A stretch of 64,000 nt of DNA from Erysipelotrichaceae bacterium 66202529 (GCA_017161075.1 CP046174.1:2976001-3040000); one strand, 5' to 3'. Shown: positions 17,556-27,609, counted from the stretch's first letter. The notes: generated by a model from the letters alone, not told the origin. Numbers and translations are program-made.

Positions 17556-17600
17556 TAAGAAAAAGGATCAGTTCTCAAAAAAACTAATCCTTCTCTTTTT
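17556..17600. terminator. Bidirectional terminator at the SDR gene end
   Basis: AAGGATCAGTT pairs with AACTAATCCTT (one G-U pair) with T-rich tails on both strands. It abuts the SDR stop codon. Confidence 0.8.
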
Positions 17601-18427
17601 TATTGTTGATCCTCCAGCATCGCACGCATTGCACTAACTGCACCGCCGTCATACAGAATATCCGTACCACTCAGGTAACTGCATGCATCGCTAACCATAA
17701 ATGCCATCATATTGGCGATTTCCTCTGGTTCACCCAGACGTCCCAATGCTCCTCGTAATGCAAATGCTGCAGCTTCTTCTCCTTCAATATCCCCCATTGG
17801 CGTTTTAAAGGTTCCCGGAGAAATGGAAACCACACGGATTCCCTTTGAGCCATAACGTACAGCCATTCTGGATGTATACCATACGACAAAGTTTTTTGAT
17901 ACTGTATATGCCATTCCCGGCTGCTTCTCTATAGGTACTCCTGCAATCATCTGCTTAGCCGCCTGTAGGAAGGCTGCTTCGTCCTGCAGAGCCAGCTTGT
18001 AAATCTGTTTGGGAACCTGTGCCTCCGGAAGCATATAGGCCGACATGGAAGAAACATTCAAAATACAGCTTCCCTCCTTCATCACCTGTGCAAATTCCTC
18101 ATCAATATGGATGGTTCCCAGCGCATTGATGGAAAATATTTTTTCCCCGTCTGCCATATGTGGAGAGACACCTGCCGCATGAATTACCGTCGTTACTTCA
18201 CCAAGACTTGCGGCATGCTGCACCAGCTTTTTTACAGACGCACGGCTGCTGGCATCACATGGGAAAGCCTCAGCCTCTATCCCTTCCTTTTGCAAGGATG
18301 CAACGGCATGCTCCAGCTTTTCTACCGTACGTCCCACCAAAATGATATACTGTGTCTTTCCCAATATACGTGCAGTTTCAAAGCCCATACCACTACCGCC
18401 CCCGGTAACTACGCAAATCGATTTCAT
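17600..18427 (-). CDS. SDR family oxidoreductase
   Basis: 275-residue classical short-chain dehydrogenase/reductase. The cofactor motif TGGGSGMG lies near the N-terminus, HAAG at about residue 86, and NVSSM at about 124 (catalytic Ser region). YTVSK at about 177 gives the YxxxK pair, and SPGTFKTPMG follows. Around 145-170 there is a longer insertion than in minimal SDRs (LPEAQVPKQIYKLALQDE), as seen in 3-hydroxysteroid-like SDRs of gut clostridia, but the substrate is not assigned. ATG 18427 is preferred (GAGG 8 bases upstream) over an ATG two codons earlier. Divergent from a TetR-type regulator that probably controls it. Confidence 0.9.
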   Translation of the reverse strand: MKSICVVTGGGSGMGFETARILGKTQYIILVGRTVEKLEHAVASLQKEGIEAEAFPCDASSRASVKKLVQHAASLGEVTTVIHAAGVSPHMADGEKIFSINALGTIHIDEEFAQVMKEGSCILNVSSMSAYMLPEAQVPKQIYKLALQDEAAFLQAAKQMIAGVPIEKQPGMAYTVSKNFVVWYTSRMAVRYGSKGIRVVSISPGTFKTPMGDIEGEEAAAFALRGALGRLGEPEEIANMMAFMVSDACSYLSGTDILYDGGAVSAMRAMLEDQQ

Positions 18428-18588
18428 AAGCATGACCTCACTTTCCAGCTATTCCATACGGAATACTTTTCATTCTCTATACTTTCAAGTATAATGAAAT
18501 ATATGCTGATTACAACCATCAATATAATGCAGAGCATCGGTTAACCGACATTCTGTGATGAGGTGTCGGAAGAAATGAGAGTGAAAAG

Positions 18589-19188
18589 ATGAAGAATGAC
18601 AGGCGTGTCGTACGTACACAGAAAGCTTTGAAAAATGCTTTGCTCCAGCTAATGGAAACAAAGCCCGTACACAGCATCACCATTAAGGAGCTATGTGACT
18701 GTGCCGATCTAAACCGCTCCACCTTTTATGACTATTATAAGGATATTTATGAGCTTCTTACCGCTGTACATGAGGATTTGTTTGAGGAAATGAATATTTA
18801 TGTAAAGGCCTCGCAAAAGGCTGCCATGGAACAGGATATTGATACACAGCGCATTTTTCTTACGGCAGTCATTGATTATATGAGAGCACACAGCTTTCTG
18901 TTTCAGACCCTGCTTCGCCGCAATGAGGAGCATCGCTTTGAACGGGAGCTGTTCCAGTATTTCACGAAGCAGTTTTTACAAAAACAGGGGGAAGATAACG
19001 AAATCACGGAGCGCTATGAAATCTTATATCATTGTACCGGAAGCTTTTCCATCCTTTGTCAATGGATTTTGGAAGACTGCCCGATTTCTTCCGAACAGCT
19101 TGCTGCGATCATGATCAGCTCTGCTTCCCCCTCCAATCACAGCTTCCAAAGAAAGCATAGTAGCTCTATTCCGCTAAAAAGCAGATGA
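18589..19188 (+). CDS. TetR/AcrR family regulator
   Basis: 199-residue repressor-type protein. The N-terminal TetR helix-turn-helix is clear (RTQKALKNALLQLM ... ITIKELCDCADLNRSTFYDYY, residues 9-53), followed by an all-helical ligand domain. The conserved FYDYYKD motif matches the TetR subfamily with a C-terminal TetR_C_7-like domain. The start has a GAGAGTGAAAAG stretch before the ATG. It is divergent from the SDR gene with a 160-base shared intergenic region, so local control of that enzyme is the natural inference. Confidence 0.87.
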   Translation: MKNDRRVVRTQKALKNALLQLMETKPVHSITIKELCDCADLNRSTFYDYYKDIYELLTAVHEDLFEEMNIYVKASQKAAMEQDIDTQRIFLTAVIDYMRAHSFLFQTLLRRNEEHRFERELFQYFTKQFLQKQGEDNEITERYEILYHCTGSFSILCQWILEDCPISSEQLAAIMISSASPSNHSFQRKHSSSIPLKSR

Positions 19189-19371
19189 AAGCCATTATAA
19201 AGTACATGGCTCATAAGAAATATACAAGCTATGCAGGTACCTTATCCTTTTCTTTTTTAGGACACCAAAAGCAAGTAAACACCGTCAGGGCTATCAATCT
19301 ATAAGCCGTATACATCCTACATATAAATTTTCATCCTTTTACATAATAAAAGAGCAGATGAACTTCACAAG

Positions 19372-19483
19372 GGTTCTTTCTCTACTCTGGGTATATGAGA
19401 ATCATGAAATACAAAATAATCAATGCTCATCAATCCTTTTGTATCTCATATTCCTTCCTTCTACCTTAAAGTGAGAAAGAACC
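19372..19483 (+). mobile_element. MITE-like palindromic element, copy A
   Basis: 112-bp element starting GGTTCTTTCTC and ending GAGAAAGAACC (perfect 11-bp terminal inverted repeat), with an imperfectly palindromic body. It is flanked directly on both sides by TTCACAAG (19364-19371 and 19484-19491), an exact 8-bp direct repeat that looks like a target-site duplication. Outside that, AGCAGATG and CATCTGCT plus a T run form an outer stem, so the element has landed inside a terminator-like hairpin. Related copies: 35970-36079, 43793-43901 and 53809-53915. No coding capacity. The rest of 19189-19622 holds nothing else recognisable. Confidence 0.8.
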
Positions 19484-19622
19484 TTCACAAGTCAACATCT
19501 GCTTTTTTCCTGCTTCCTAACGAAGTGCTTTGATCGTTTCATTTCACTTAATCGGCAGCTATTAGCCAAGCTACCAACTTTCCTACTGACAATGTTTGCA
19601 GGCTTATCATCAGCGGCATCTA

Positions 19623-21743
19623 TTATAAATATTGTTTTCTAAACTCCTCAATACTCAGCGGCTCTGAAAAATAATATCCCTGTCCATATTCACACGCAAA
19701 TTCCTCCAGAATATCGAGCTGTGCCTTATTTTCGATTCCCTCTGCAATTACAGAGGTATTCTCCAGCTCATGACACATATCAATTGTATGATGCACTATG
19801 GATTTGCTCTCCTGATTATTCTCCATACTGCCTACAAGACTGCGATCCACCTTCAGCTTGTGAGAGCGAAACTCCGTTTGACTGGCAAGATTTGCGAACT
19901 GCGCACCAAAATCATCCAAAACGACAGTAAATCCCTGCTTCATCAGCTCCTGCTCTACGGAACGTATAATCTGTTCCATTTCACGGGAATGATGCTCCGT
20001 AATTTCAATATCCACCAGGGAGGGGGATATGCTGTATTTCTTACAAATATCGTGAATTTTATCTACCACTTTATACTCCTGCAGCGTTATTCGTGAAATA
20101 TTAACGGACAGCTTCAACTCCTGCAAATTCTGTTCTTTCCAGGACTGCAGTGTTTTACAGGCTGTTTCCAACACAAAAAAATCAATATGGCGGATGATGT
20201 TTTCTTCTTCATACATCTGTAAAAACTGAGCCGGACGATGCAGTTTTCCGTCTGCCTCCCGCTTACGTACCAGTGCCTCCGCACCAATCAGACGGTTTGT
20301 CTGAATTTCAAACTTTGGCTGCAGATATACCTCAAATCTGCCCCCTTGAATTTCCTTTAACAGATTTCTTGCCAGCAATGCATGATTATCGTACCGCCGG
20401 GAAGTCATGGAATCATAATATTCCTGCTTTTCAATATACATACGTTCATCGGCCCGTGCAATTTCATGGCGGATATCAAAATCTCCTGCATTCCAAAAGA
20501 AGCCAATGGATACATTGATATTCTGATGCTGCTTTAGAAGCTGATGCAATGCATCAATGCGGCTGTGGAAAGTCTGTTCACTTACATCACGGCACAGTAT
20601 GATAAACTCATCCCCGCCAATACGGTACGCATCCTTGTCAAATACCTGAAGCAGTATACGGGCTGTTTCCTGAATCATGAAATCACCATAGTCATGTCCA
20701 TAGCTGTCATTGAGCTCCTTTAGTCCGTTCATATCCACATACACAACCCCAAGTGAATCAGGATGATCATCTTCCATTTCCTGCAAGACACAGTTATAGC
20801 GGTTTCTGTTATACAATCCCGTCAGCAGATCCACATAGCTCATGCGCTCAAGCTGCTGCAGCATATGACGCTTTTCCAGATCATTCTTCACAAAATATGT
20901 CAGTGAGGACAGCAGTGTAAGATCATTCATATTGTGCTTTGGATTATCTACACCGATAAAGCCCGTGATTTCATGATCCTTTTTCAGACACGCCGCAATC
21001 AGTGAATCAATGCTTTGCATACTCAAAATGGCATGCTCCGATGAATCCGGATGGACAGATGCCTGCAGGGAATTGATATAAAATTCCCCATTTTTTTCAA
21101 AATACTGCATCCAGCGTTCGATGATGGAAAGAGGCAGCCTCTGCAGCTTGCTCTGCTGGGGCACAATTCCTTCCGCACACCATTCATACGTATTGGATAA
21201 CAGCTTGTGTTCATTATCAAATTCAAATATATAGGCTCTTTCCCCCTCATAGAAATTACCTACCATCTCCAGAAGCCGGCAAATAGCGTTATCCACATCC
21301 ACACCGCTCAATGTATGAATACAGCGAACCAGCATTTCCTCATTGGTCAAACGGTTTTGCAGCTCCTGTGTCTCCTTCTGCTTTTCTGTGATATTGACTG
21401 CTATTTCCATACGCACATTGCGTTCCTCTACAGAAAGCTTCTTATCCTTCATCAGAAAATAGCCTCTCAACAGTGGGTTGTAATGCTCCCATTCATAAAA
21501 AGCATCCTCTTTCAGCAGATGATTGGTACAAAAAGGACAGGGTGCAGTTCTCCCCTGCAGGATACTGTAGCATTTTTTGCCATACACTTCATCATTCCCT
21601 AAATAGCCGAAGGCTTCTCTGGCTCTGCGGTTCAGATACAGCAGCTCATAGCTATCCATATCACACAGATACACCAGATTATCACTTTCATCCATAATGA
21701 TCTGTGCATAGGATGATATTTGTTTCCGTTCATGTTCCTTCAT
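19623..21743 (-). CDS. PAS-GGDEF-EAL cyclic-di-GMP enzyme
   Basis: 706-residue soluble signalling protein. An N-terminal PAS-like domain has a CxxC signature (GRTAPCPFC, about 60-70). A GAF-like middle region (about 130-290) follows. The GGDEF domain has an intact active site (YRIGGDEFII, about 375) and the EAL domain (about 460-706) starts with GAEALVRKR. EAL metal and catalytic residues all appear present: SVNIS, DIEITE, VLDDFG, KLKVDRS, AEGIEN and GQGYYFSEP. The GGDEF inhibitory RxxD site is not seen (QVFDKDAY precedes GGDEF). It could therefore both make and degrade c-di-GMP. GGGGA lies 5 bases before ATG 21743. Confidence 0.92.
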   Translation of the reverse strand: MKEHERKQISSYAQIIMDESDNLVYLCDMDSYELLYLNRRAREAFGYLGNDEVYGKKCYSILQGRTAPCPFCTNHLLKEDAFYEWEHYNPLLRGYFLMKDKKLSVEERNVRMEIAVNITEKQKETQELQNRLTNEEMLVRCIHTLSGVDVDNAICRLLEMVGNFYEGERAYIFEFDNEHKLLSNTYEWCAEGIVPQQSKLQRLPLSIIERWMQYFEKNGEFYINSLQASVHPDSSEHAILSMQSIDSLIAACLKKDHEITGFIGVDNPKHNMNDLTLLSSLTYFVKNDLEKRHMLQQLERMSYVDLLTGLYNRNRYNCVLQEMEDDHPDSLGVVYVDMNGLKELNDSYGHDYGDFMIQETARILLQVFDKDAYRIGGDEFIILCRDVSEQTFHSRIDALHQLLKQHQNINVSIGFFWNAGDFDIRHEIARADERMYIEKQEYYDSMTSRRYDNHALLARNLLKEIQGGRFEVYLQPKFEIQTNRLIGAEALVRKREADGKLHRPAQFLQMYEEENIIRHIDFFVLETACKTLQSWKEQNLQELKLSVNISRITLQEYKVVDKIHDICKKYSISPSLVDIEITEHHSREMEQIIRSVEQELMKQGFTVVLDDFGAQFANLASQTEFRSHKLKVDRSLVGSMENNQESKSIVHHTIDMCHELENTSVIAEGIENKAQLDILEEFACEYGQGYYFSEPLSIEEFRKQYL

Positions 21744-22112
21744 AAGTATCCCCTGCTTCCCGATATTCGTCCAGCTTGTAATTCATAGTATTTCTATAGG
21801 TAATTATACCGCATTTTTTATTCCCTGCAAAGCGATTCTTACCGCTTTCAAAGGAATGTACAGGAAAAAGCTGTGATGTACAATTCCAAAAATTCAATCA
21901 ATAAACGTGTGATGTAACAGAATGTACAGTGAGTGGTTACATTTCCGCATATTGTATTATTTCAATAGCTGACAGCCTTCTGTAAGGTATAACAAAAGAA
22001 GCCATGATCTATTTATCTGATAGCATGGTGTAAAAAAGAAAGCCGTAGGATTGCTACAAACAACCATCCAGACTTTCCCTTTTTTCAATATATATAATGA
22101 ACGCTGTTTTTC
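21744..22112. other. Gene-free stretch, 369 bp
   Basis: Between the c-di-GMP gene start and the helicase stop. AT-rich; no ORF, RNA or clear terminator recognised. Confidence 0.4.
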
Positions 22113-24146
22113 TTATGCACGATCAATCAGCTCATTTGTAATACAGTGGCGAATATTCAAAATTTTAAGCTCGCTCGTAAACTGTACATGCATCATACCT
22201 TCACTGATCTTCACAATACGGCCTTCCCCCAGTGTCGCATGACGGATGCACATACCGCGTTTGAGATTATTCTCCTTCAGCTTTTTAGGCTGTGGCACAG
22301 GACGTTCACCGGCAGATTTTGCTTCTTCCTCCTTAGGGGCATGCAGCTCATACAGGAACGGTGATATTTCCAATCGTGTGAGATCACAGCGCTTGCTTGT
22401 GAAAAATTCCAGCTGATGCTTTGCTCTTGTAATCCCTGTAAAAAACAAACGGCGTTCCAGCTGCAGCTCTTCCTCCTGTAACCCTGCTCTTGGAAAGGTT
22501 GATCCCAGACAGTCCAGCAATGCCACACGGCTGAACTCCATCCCTCTTGCGGATGCAACACTGCGAAGCTGTATACGGCTCACAGGCTCACATAGAAATT
22601 CCCCCATCTCACACAGACGATTGAGAAATTGTGCAGGATCATGATAGCGTGCAGCAATGACACGCAAGGCGAGCAAGCTGGATTCACTCATCAGGATGTT
22701 GGCTTTCAACAAACGGGCACGATAACCCAGCTTATCCATAATGAAGGTAATCATCGTATGTGTTTCCAGCGTAGAGGCCATGCGTATGTTTTCCATGGAA
22801 GCCGCCAGCTTTTTCTTTCCGGCAGCACGGTAGCTGCTTTCCATCATAGCCTGATAAACATCTACGCTTTCATCATCACGCAGACGCTCGGCAACCTCCA
22901 GCAGCACCTTCTTCGATATATCAAAGCCAAGCTTTTCATACACCTCATAAAAGGCACGCATATCCTTGGGATCGATCAACAGCTCTATGATATTACAGAG
23001 ATCCTTAACTAACGGCTCCTGCAGAAATTTTTTAACGCTTCCATGAAAGTGAAACGGTACCTGATGCTGCATGAACAATTCAAGCAGAGGCATTGCCATG
23101 GCTGCATCATGATACAGGAAAGCAATATCGCTTTCATCCTCCACCACCATACGCAGCGCATACTCATACATGCGCTCCAGCTGCGCAAAGCCTTTGAACT
23201 TCACCTCACAGGTTTCCTCACTGCTGCATTGCATTCCGGCTTCCTGTTTGTAAAGGAATTCATTTGCCAGTGCAGTGATCGTCTGGTTATTACGCCAGTT
23301 TCCTTCCAGTCGTTCAATGCGCGCTTCCATATACGTATCCGCAAAGCTGTCCAGTGCCTGCGGATATGCCGCCTTGTCAAGATCCAGACACTGATCCCGA
23401 TCCGCCAGCATCATTAACTGAGCATCACTGGAAAACAGAAGCTTGATTATTACATGAGCCGCAAAGGATAGCTCCTGCGCATCATCGATATGCACATACT
23501 GATACCTTGCTGCAAAGGTCTGAAGCACAGCAGGCGTACTCATTAAAATGCGTGCGCATTCACACAGGATATCATCCTGATCATAGATATTCCGATCATT
23601 CTTGAATTTCGCGTAGGCCTTCATAAAAGCCGGAAAATCCATCCCTTCAAAATTGATTGCGGCTATTTCACGCTCACTCATCATCATACTGCGGCATGTG
23701 CTGATCTGTCGCTGCAGACGGCGCAGCTGCAAGCCAGTCAGCTCCAAGGCAAACATATCCTTAACCAGGCGGCGAATCACCTTTTCCATATCACGATAGG
23801 CCTTACAGGATTCCCGCTGCATCGTTTTATCATGAAAACGAATCACACGGTATGCAAAGCTGTGCATATCCACAAAGGAAGGCATCTGCTCATCATCACA
23901 ATACAGATACCGGTAATCCTTAGCTACACGCTTTGCGATGGCAGGATCATGCACAAGGTTTAATATAGCCGCAGGTGAAACCTCCTCCACCTTCATCAGA
24001 TATGCATTACGGGCTAATAAAAGGAATGTTTTACCACTCCCTGTTGTACCATTTATCAAAAGAGGATGCTGCAGCTCACTTACCAGCTCCTGCTTTTTAT
24101 CATCTAATGTAATGTTATATTCCTTCCATAATTCTTTTATATCCAT
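22113..24146 (-). CDS. UvrD/Rep-like superfamily I helicase
   Basis: 677-residue SF1 helicase-like ATPase. Walker A is NGTTGSGKTFLL (about 32-43), and the Walker B-like segment reads HIDDAQELS, a DDAQ in place of the usual DExQ. Motif III is LMMLADRDQCLDL, motif IV includes LEGNWRNNQTI, motif V is SARGMEFSRVALLD, and motif VI is ERRLFFTGITRAKH. The C-terminus has a small Tudor-like tail (GMCIRHATLGEGRIVKISEGMMHVQF) as in UvrD/PcrA. It is shorter than PcrA and lacks nuclease motifs. GTGGTG codons precede ATG 24146; the ATG is chosen because GAGTGGTGA sits before it. Single gene; role probably DNA repair. Confidence 0.88.
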   Translation of the reverse strand: MDIKELWKEYNITLDDKKQELVSELQHPLLINGTTGSGKTFLLLARNAYLMKVEEVSPAAILNLVHDPAIAKRVAKDYRYLYCDDEQMPSFVDMHSFAYRVIRFHDKTMQRESCKAYRDMEKVIRRLVKDMFALELTGLQLRRLQRQISTCRSMMMSEREIAAINFEGMDFPAFMKAYAKFKNDRNIYDQDDILCECARILMSTPAVLQTFAARYQYVHIDDAQELSFAAHVIIKLLFSSDAQLMMLADRDQCLDLDKAAYPQALDSFADTYMEARIERLEGNWRNNQTITALANEFLYKQEAGMQCSSEETCEVKFKGFAQLERMYEYALRMVVEDESDIAFLYHDAAMAMPLLELFMQHQVPFHFHGSVKKFLQEPLVKDLCNIIELLIDPKDMRAFYEVYEKLGFDISKKVLLEVAERLRDDESVDVYQAMMESSYRAAGKKKLAASMENIRMASTLETHTMITFIMDKLGYRARLLKANILMSESSLLALRVIAARYHDPAQFLNRLCEMGEFLCEPVSRIQLRSVASARGMEFSRVALLDCLGSTFPRAGLQEEELQLERRLFFTGITRAKHQLEFFTSKRCDLTRLEISPFLYELHAPKEEEAKSAGERPVPQPKKLKENNLKRGMCIRHATLGEGRIVKISEGMMHVQFTSELKILNIRHCITNELIDRA

Positions 24147-24483
24147 ATTCACCACTCACTTCTCAACGATTCATAATTATACCTTATATTCTTCCCAAAT
24201 ACTAACCTTTTTAAAACTTTTTCCCACTTTATTTCCATTTCTTACCTTGTAACCTCTTACACCTCAATCTGCGCATATTTCTCTCTTAAACACAAGTATT
24301 TTGCATATACTTTTACGATTTTCCTGTTTTTTAGTTCCTATATATTCAAAACAAGGTCATACATATAAAAGAAAGCTATCTACATTTGACATATAGAGCT
24401 CCTGTAACAGGTCATATCGTAGCATGTTTCTATCATGTCATACCCTCTATTTTACAAGGAGTCATGAAATGTAACATTTAAAA
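24147..24483. other. Gene-free stretch, 337 bp
   Basis: Very AT-rich intergenic sequence between helicase and amidase; nothing recognised. Confidence 0.4.
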
Positions 24484-25071
24484 TCAACGTACCGGAAAAG
24501 AATCATAGGAATAGCCAAGATAATTCAGTATGCCGATATATATGGAAAAAGCAAATAGATACTGATCATTTTTCAACTTCTCTGCATCCTGCAGATTGGA
24601 AAGATAGGCCAGCTCGACAAGAATAGCGGGCATTACAGTACGCCGCAGGACATACAAAGACGGATTGGTACGCACCTGATTGTAGCGCGTCCCCACCAGA
24701 TCGACAATGGACTCCAGTACATCAACACCCAAATCATATGCTATGGAATTTTCACGGTAAACATATACCTCAGAACCATTGATTGCCGGATTAGGATTGG
24801 AATTCACATGAATACTGATGAAATAATCAGCCGGCCATGCATTCGCCTCATCCACACGAGCACGCAGACTGCTTGCCTGATCATAACCCAGCACCGTGTC
24901 AGGAAATGGACGTGACACCTTTACCTCAAAGCGGGGATCCGCAAACAAAAAGCCAGCCAGATAAATACCAACCCAATAGGTAACCTCAGATTCAACAACA
25001 CCATTCCCACTTGCACCCGCATTGATATTCCCAGGGTTATGTCCCTGATCCACATAAATTCTAACAGCCAT
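24484..25071 (-). CDS. N-acetylmuramoyl-L-alanine amidase, Amidase_3
   Basis: 195-residue zinc amidase that would cleave between MurNAc and the stem peptide. The fold markers are in order: VDQGHNPG (zinc His, residue ~11), VVESEV (zinc Glu, ~27), FISIHVNSN (zinc His, ~92) and AILVELAYLSN (catalytic Glu, ~152). There is no signal peptide, membrane anchor or wall-binding domain, which fits mother-cell lytic enzymes of the CwlC type or an internally stored enzyme. AGGAGG lies 7 bases before ATG 25071. Single gene. Confidence 0.9.
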   Translation of the reverse strand: MAVRIYVDQGHNPGNINAGASGNGVVESEVTYWVGIYLAGFLFADPRFEVKVSRPFPDTVLGYDQASSLRARVDEANAWPADYFISIHVNSNPNPAINGSEVYVYRENSIAYDLGVDVLESIVDLVGTRYNQVRTNPSLYVLRRTVMPAILVELAYLSNLQDAEKLKNDQYLFAFSIYIGILNYLGYSYDSFPVR

Positions 25072-25368
25072 GAAACAACCTCCTTTTTGGATATACTATG
25101 TAAAAAAGCAGGCGGGGTTCCTGCAGGACGCATTATTTATCCGTTACGATTTCCTTAATAACTGTGAAAGCTGCCTGTAAATTTGCAGCATCGTCCTTCA
25201 TTGCTTTCATGCAGGAACCGATGCAATGCTTCTGCCTACGTCCTTTAACCCATTTTTACTCAGATGTAATACTTTCTGCCTATATCCTCAATTCTCTGTA
25301 ATGTACTTCATGAACCACTATAGTACGACTTTCCCGCTTTCGTTTACGAAAATTTAATAAAAAAGCGG
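25072..25368. other. Intergenic region between amidase and DUF368 gene
   Basis: About 300 bases with no gene; it ends at the promoter of the DUF368 gene. Confidence 0.4.
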
Positions 25369-25396
25369 TTGGCTTTTGAAAAATATACAGTATAAT
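25369..25396 (+). promoter_or_regulatory. Promoter of the DUF368 gene
   Basis: TTGGCT and TATAAT separated by 16 bases, 31 bases before the GTG start. Confidence 0.65.
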
Positions 25397-25427
25397 AAAC
25401 CTTGATACGAAAGGAAGGTACTTCATA

Positions 25428-26303
25428 GTGGTTTTAAATTTTATTCGAGGCTTCTGTATGGCACTGGCAGACAGTGTTCCCGGGGTATCCGGAGGAACGA
25501 TAGCATTTCTGCTTGGCTTTTATGATAAATTCATCGGTTCACTGGATGCACTGATGAGCGGCAATATGCAGCAGAAAAAAGAGGCAGTCATCTTTCTGCT
25601 GAAGCTGGGGATTGGATGGATTGTTGGATTTTTAATGGCTGTTTCCGTTCTTGCCAGCATTTTTCACACGCAGATATATGCAATTTCTTCATTATTTATG
25701 GGCTTCATTCTGTTTGCGATACCAATCGTGATCCGCGAGGAAAAGAAAAATATGAGGGTCAATGCACCCAGCATTATCGCTTTGCTTGTCGGTATTGCAG
25801 TTGTGGCACTGATTACCTATTTCAATCCTGTCGCAGGCAGCGGCTCCAGTGTAAATCTGGCACAGCTGGATATTGGCTTGATTGTCTATGTTTTTATATC
25901 CGCAATGTTTGCAATTTCCGCAATGGTGCTTCCTGGCATCAGCGGTTCTACACTGCTATTGATTTTTGGTCTGTATGTACCAGTTATTTCTGCCATTAAG
26001 GCATTGATGGGCTTTGATTTTTCCTATCTGCCTATTCTGATTGTATTCGGTCTTGGTATCATCACCGGTGTGATTACGGTTGTGCGTCTGATAAAATTTG
26101 CGCTGGACAAGCATCGCAGCGTCATGGTATTTTTGATTATCGGAATGATGCTAGGTTCCTTTTATGCCATCATCATGGGACCACAGACCCTGGAGACCCC
26201 GCAGGCACCGTTAAGCTTGGAAACCTTTGAAATTCTCTGGTTCATCATCGGAGGGGCCATTATCTTCGGTCTTCAGAAAATGAAGGATATCAGTGAGCAT
26301 TAG
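25428..26303 (+). CDS. DUF368 membrane protein (polyprenyl-phosphate transporter type)
   Basis: 291-residue polytopic membrane protein. The N-terminal signature FIRGFCMALADSVPGVSGGTI is the defining DUF368 motif, and a second copy-like segment, VLPGISGSTLLLIFGLY (about 170-186), reflects the family's internal symmetry. DUF368 proteins have been shown in other bacteria to recycle undecaprenyl phosphate across the membrane (UptA/PopT work). That role, returning the lipid carrier for wall synthesis, is inferred here. Start codon GTG 25428, with AAGGAAGG 9 bases upstream. Eight to nine hydrophobic helices. Terminator directly downstream. Confidence 0.9.
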   Translation: MVLNFIRGFCMALADSVPGVSGGTIAFLLGFYDKFIGSLDALMSGNMQQKKEAVIFLLKLGIGWIVGFLMAVSVLASIFHTQIYAISSLFMGFILFAIPIVIREEKKNMRVNAPSIIALLVGIAVVALITYFNPVAGSGSSVNLAQLDIGLIVYVFISAMFAISAMVLPGISGSTLLLIFGLYVPVISAIKALMGFDFSYLPILIVFGLGIITGVITVVRLIKFALDKHRSVMVFLIIGMMLGSFYAIIMGPQTLETPQAPLSLETFEILWFIIGGAIIFGLQKMKDISEH

Positions 26304-26307
26304 TATG

Positions 26308-26332
26308 GGAGCAGGTAAACTGTTCCTTTTTT
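26308..26332 (+). terminator. Terminator of the DUF368 gene
   Basis: GGAGCAG / CTGTTCC stem with a five-base loop and six Ts. From 26333 to 26661 nothing further was recognised. Confidence 0.85.
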
Positions 26333-26661
26333 ATTGTGATGAAAGGATAGCTTTACAGTAAGTGATCGTATAGCTGTTATCGGTTTGTAAATCCCTTTGA
26401 ATAGGAGGCATTCTGTAAACCTCCAAAATCTGCAAGGAATAGAAATTTCTGCATTGTTTGAATATTACAAATCATAAACATACGGCTTGTGAAGCATATA
26501 TAGCATTGGTAAAAGTCTATCGCTTTTTAAATAAACTTAAAAGAAAAATAATAATCATCGCCTAGACATTAGATTTACAAGCAGCACCGTCCTAAGGCAA
26601 ACATGAGATTTATGAAAAGATACGTGAAGTATTTTTCAATAAAAATGCCTGTAAAGCCTGT

Positions 26662-27417
26662 TTAACAGCTAATCAGATTCTTTACATCCTGTATGTCACC
26701 GCATGCTGTTGTCAGAATAGCAGTTACCTCCTCGGTTTTCGCAAAGGTCACAATCCCCTTCTCCGTTCGTTTACTGCTGTCGGCAACGACATACGTATGC
26801 AGGCTTTGCCGCATGGCATGCTTTTTAATACTGGAAGCATTTAACGAAGTACATGTCAGAGTATGCGTTAAACAGTCATATCCGCTGACACCGATAAATG
26901 CATGCTGAAAATTAAACTGCATAAGCACATCAAGAAATAACTGTCCATCTACCAGATGGTGCTGTGAATTATAATCGCCTGCACCAAGAATTACTCTGGC
27001 ATGATCCGTTGAGCGGATATTCCCAATCAGCAATAAATTATTAGTAACAATCAGTATGCTTTTATGTCTTATGAAATCATAGATATAGGCAGGAGTTGTT
27101 CCGCTGTCAATGAAGATACATTCGCCATCCTGTATGAAGGAGGCTGCATAACGCGCAATCCTCAACTTTTCAGCAGCACGTAAATCCAGCTTCTGTCTGG
27201 CAGGTAATTCACCTATTTCACTGACTCTGCTTCCCTTTTCTTTCCTGCGGATACCGCCATGCATCCGAATCAGAAGTCCCTCTTTTTCCATAATCAGCAA
27301 ATCTCGTCGAATGGTCGCAGTAGAAACCTGTAGATAATCAACAAGCTCTGCCACAGTGACCGTATCCTGTATCAGCAGCAATTCTTCAATCAACTCTCTA
27401 CGTTTTAGGGAAATCAT
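26662..27417 (-). CDS. DeoR family transcriptional regulator
   Basis: 251 residues with the classical DeoR layout. The N-terminal winged helix reads VTVAELVDYLQVSTATIRRDLLIMEKEGLLIRMHGGI (residues 19-55, with the RRDL and R-HGG markers). The DeoR C-terminal sugar-phosphate sensor has IFIDSGTTPAYIYDFI (about 108-123). AAGGTGA lies 5-6 bases before ATG 27417. It is divergent from the mannose-6-phosphate isomerase-like gene, so control of that gene by a phosphorylated sugar is likely. Confidence 0.9.
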   Translation of the reverse strand: MISLKRRELIEELLLIQDTVTVAELVDYLQVSTATIRRDLLIMEKEGLLIRMHGGIRRKEKGSRVSEIGELPARQKLDLRAAEKLRIARYAASFIQDGECIFIDSGTTPAYIYDFIRHKSILIVTNNLLLIGNIRSTDHARVILGAGDYNSQHHLVDGQLFLDVLMQFNFQHAFIGVSGYDCLTHTLTCTSLNASSIKKHAMRQSLHTYVVADSSKRTEKGIVTFAKTEEVTAILTTACGDIQDVKNLISC

Positions 27418-27558
27418 AGCATCACCTTCTTTTCTGTATTGTACAAAAAGAAATGTTCATTTTCAATCATCTCTGCAAATATATGCAGATTTATTCTACA
27501 AAGGCTGCATCATTATTCCTTTTCTGATGAAAAATGAATAAACATAATCAAACTTGTC

Positions 27559-27587
27559 TTGTTTCTCCCTCGATGCTTCCTTATACT
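27559..27587 (+). promoter_or_regulatory. Promoter of the isomerase gene
   Basis: TTGTTT and TATACT with a 17-base spacer, 22 bases before ATG 27610. Confidence 0.65.
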
Positions 27588-27609
27588 GCAGGTATAGGAG
27601 GTAGTGATA

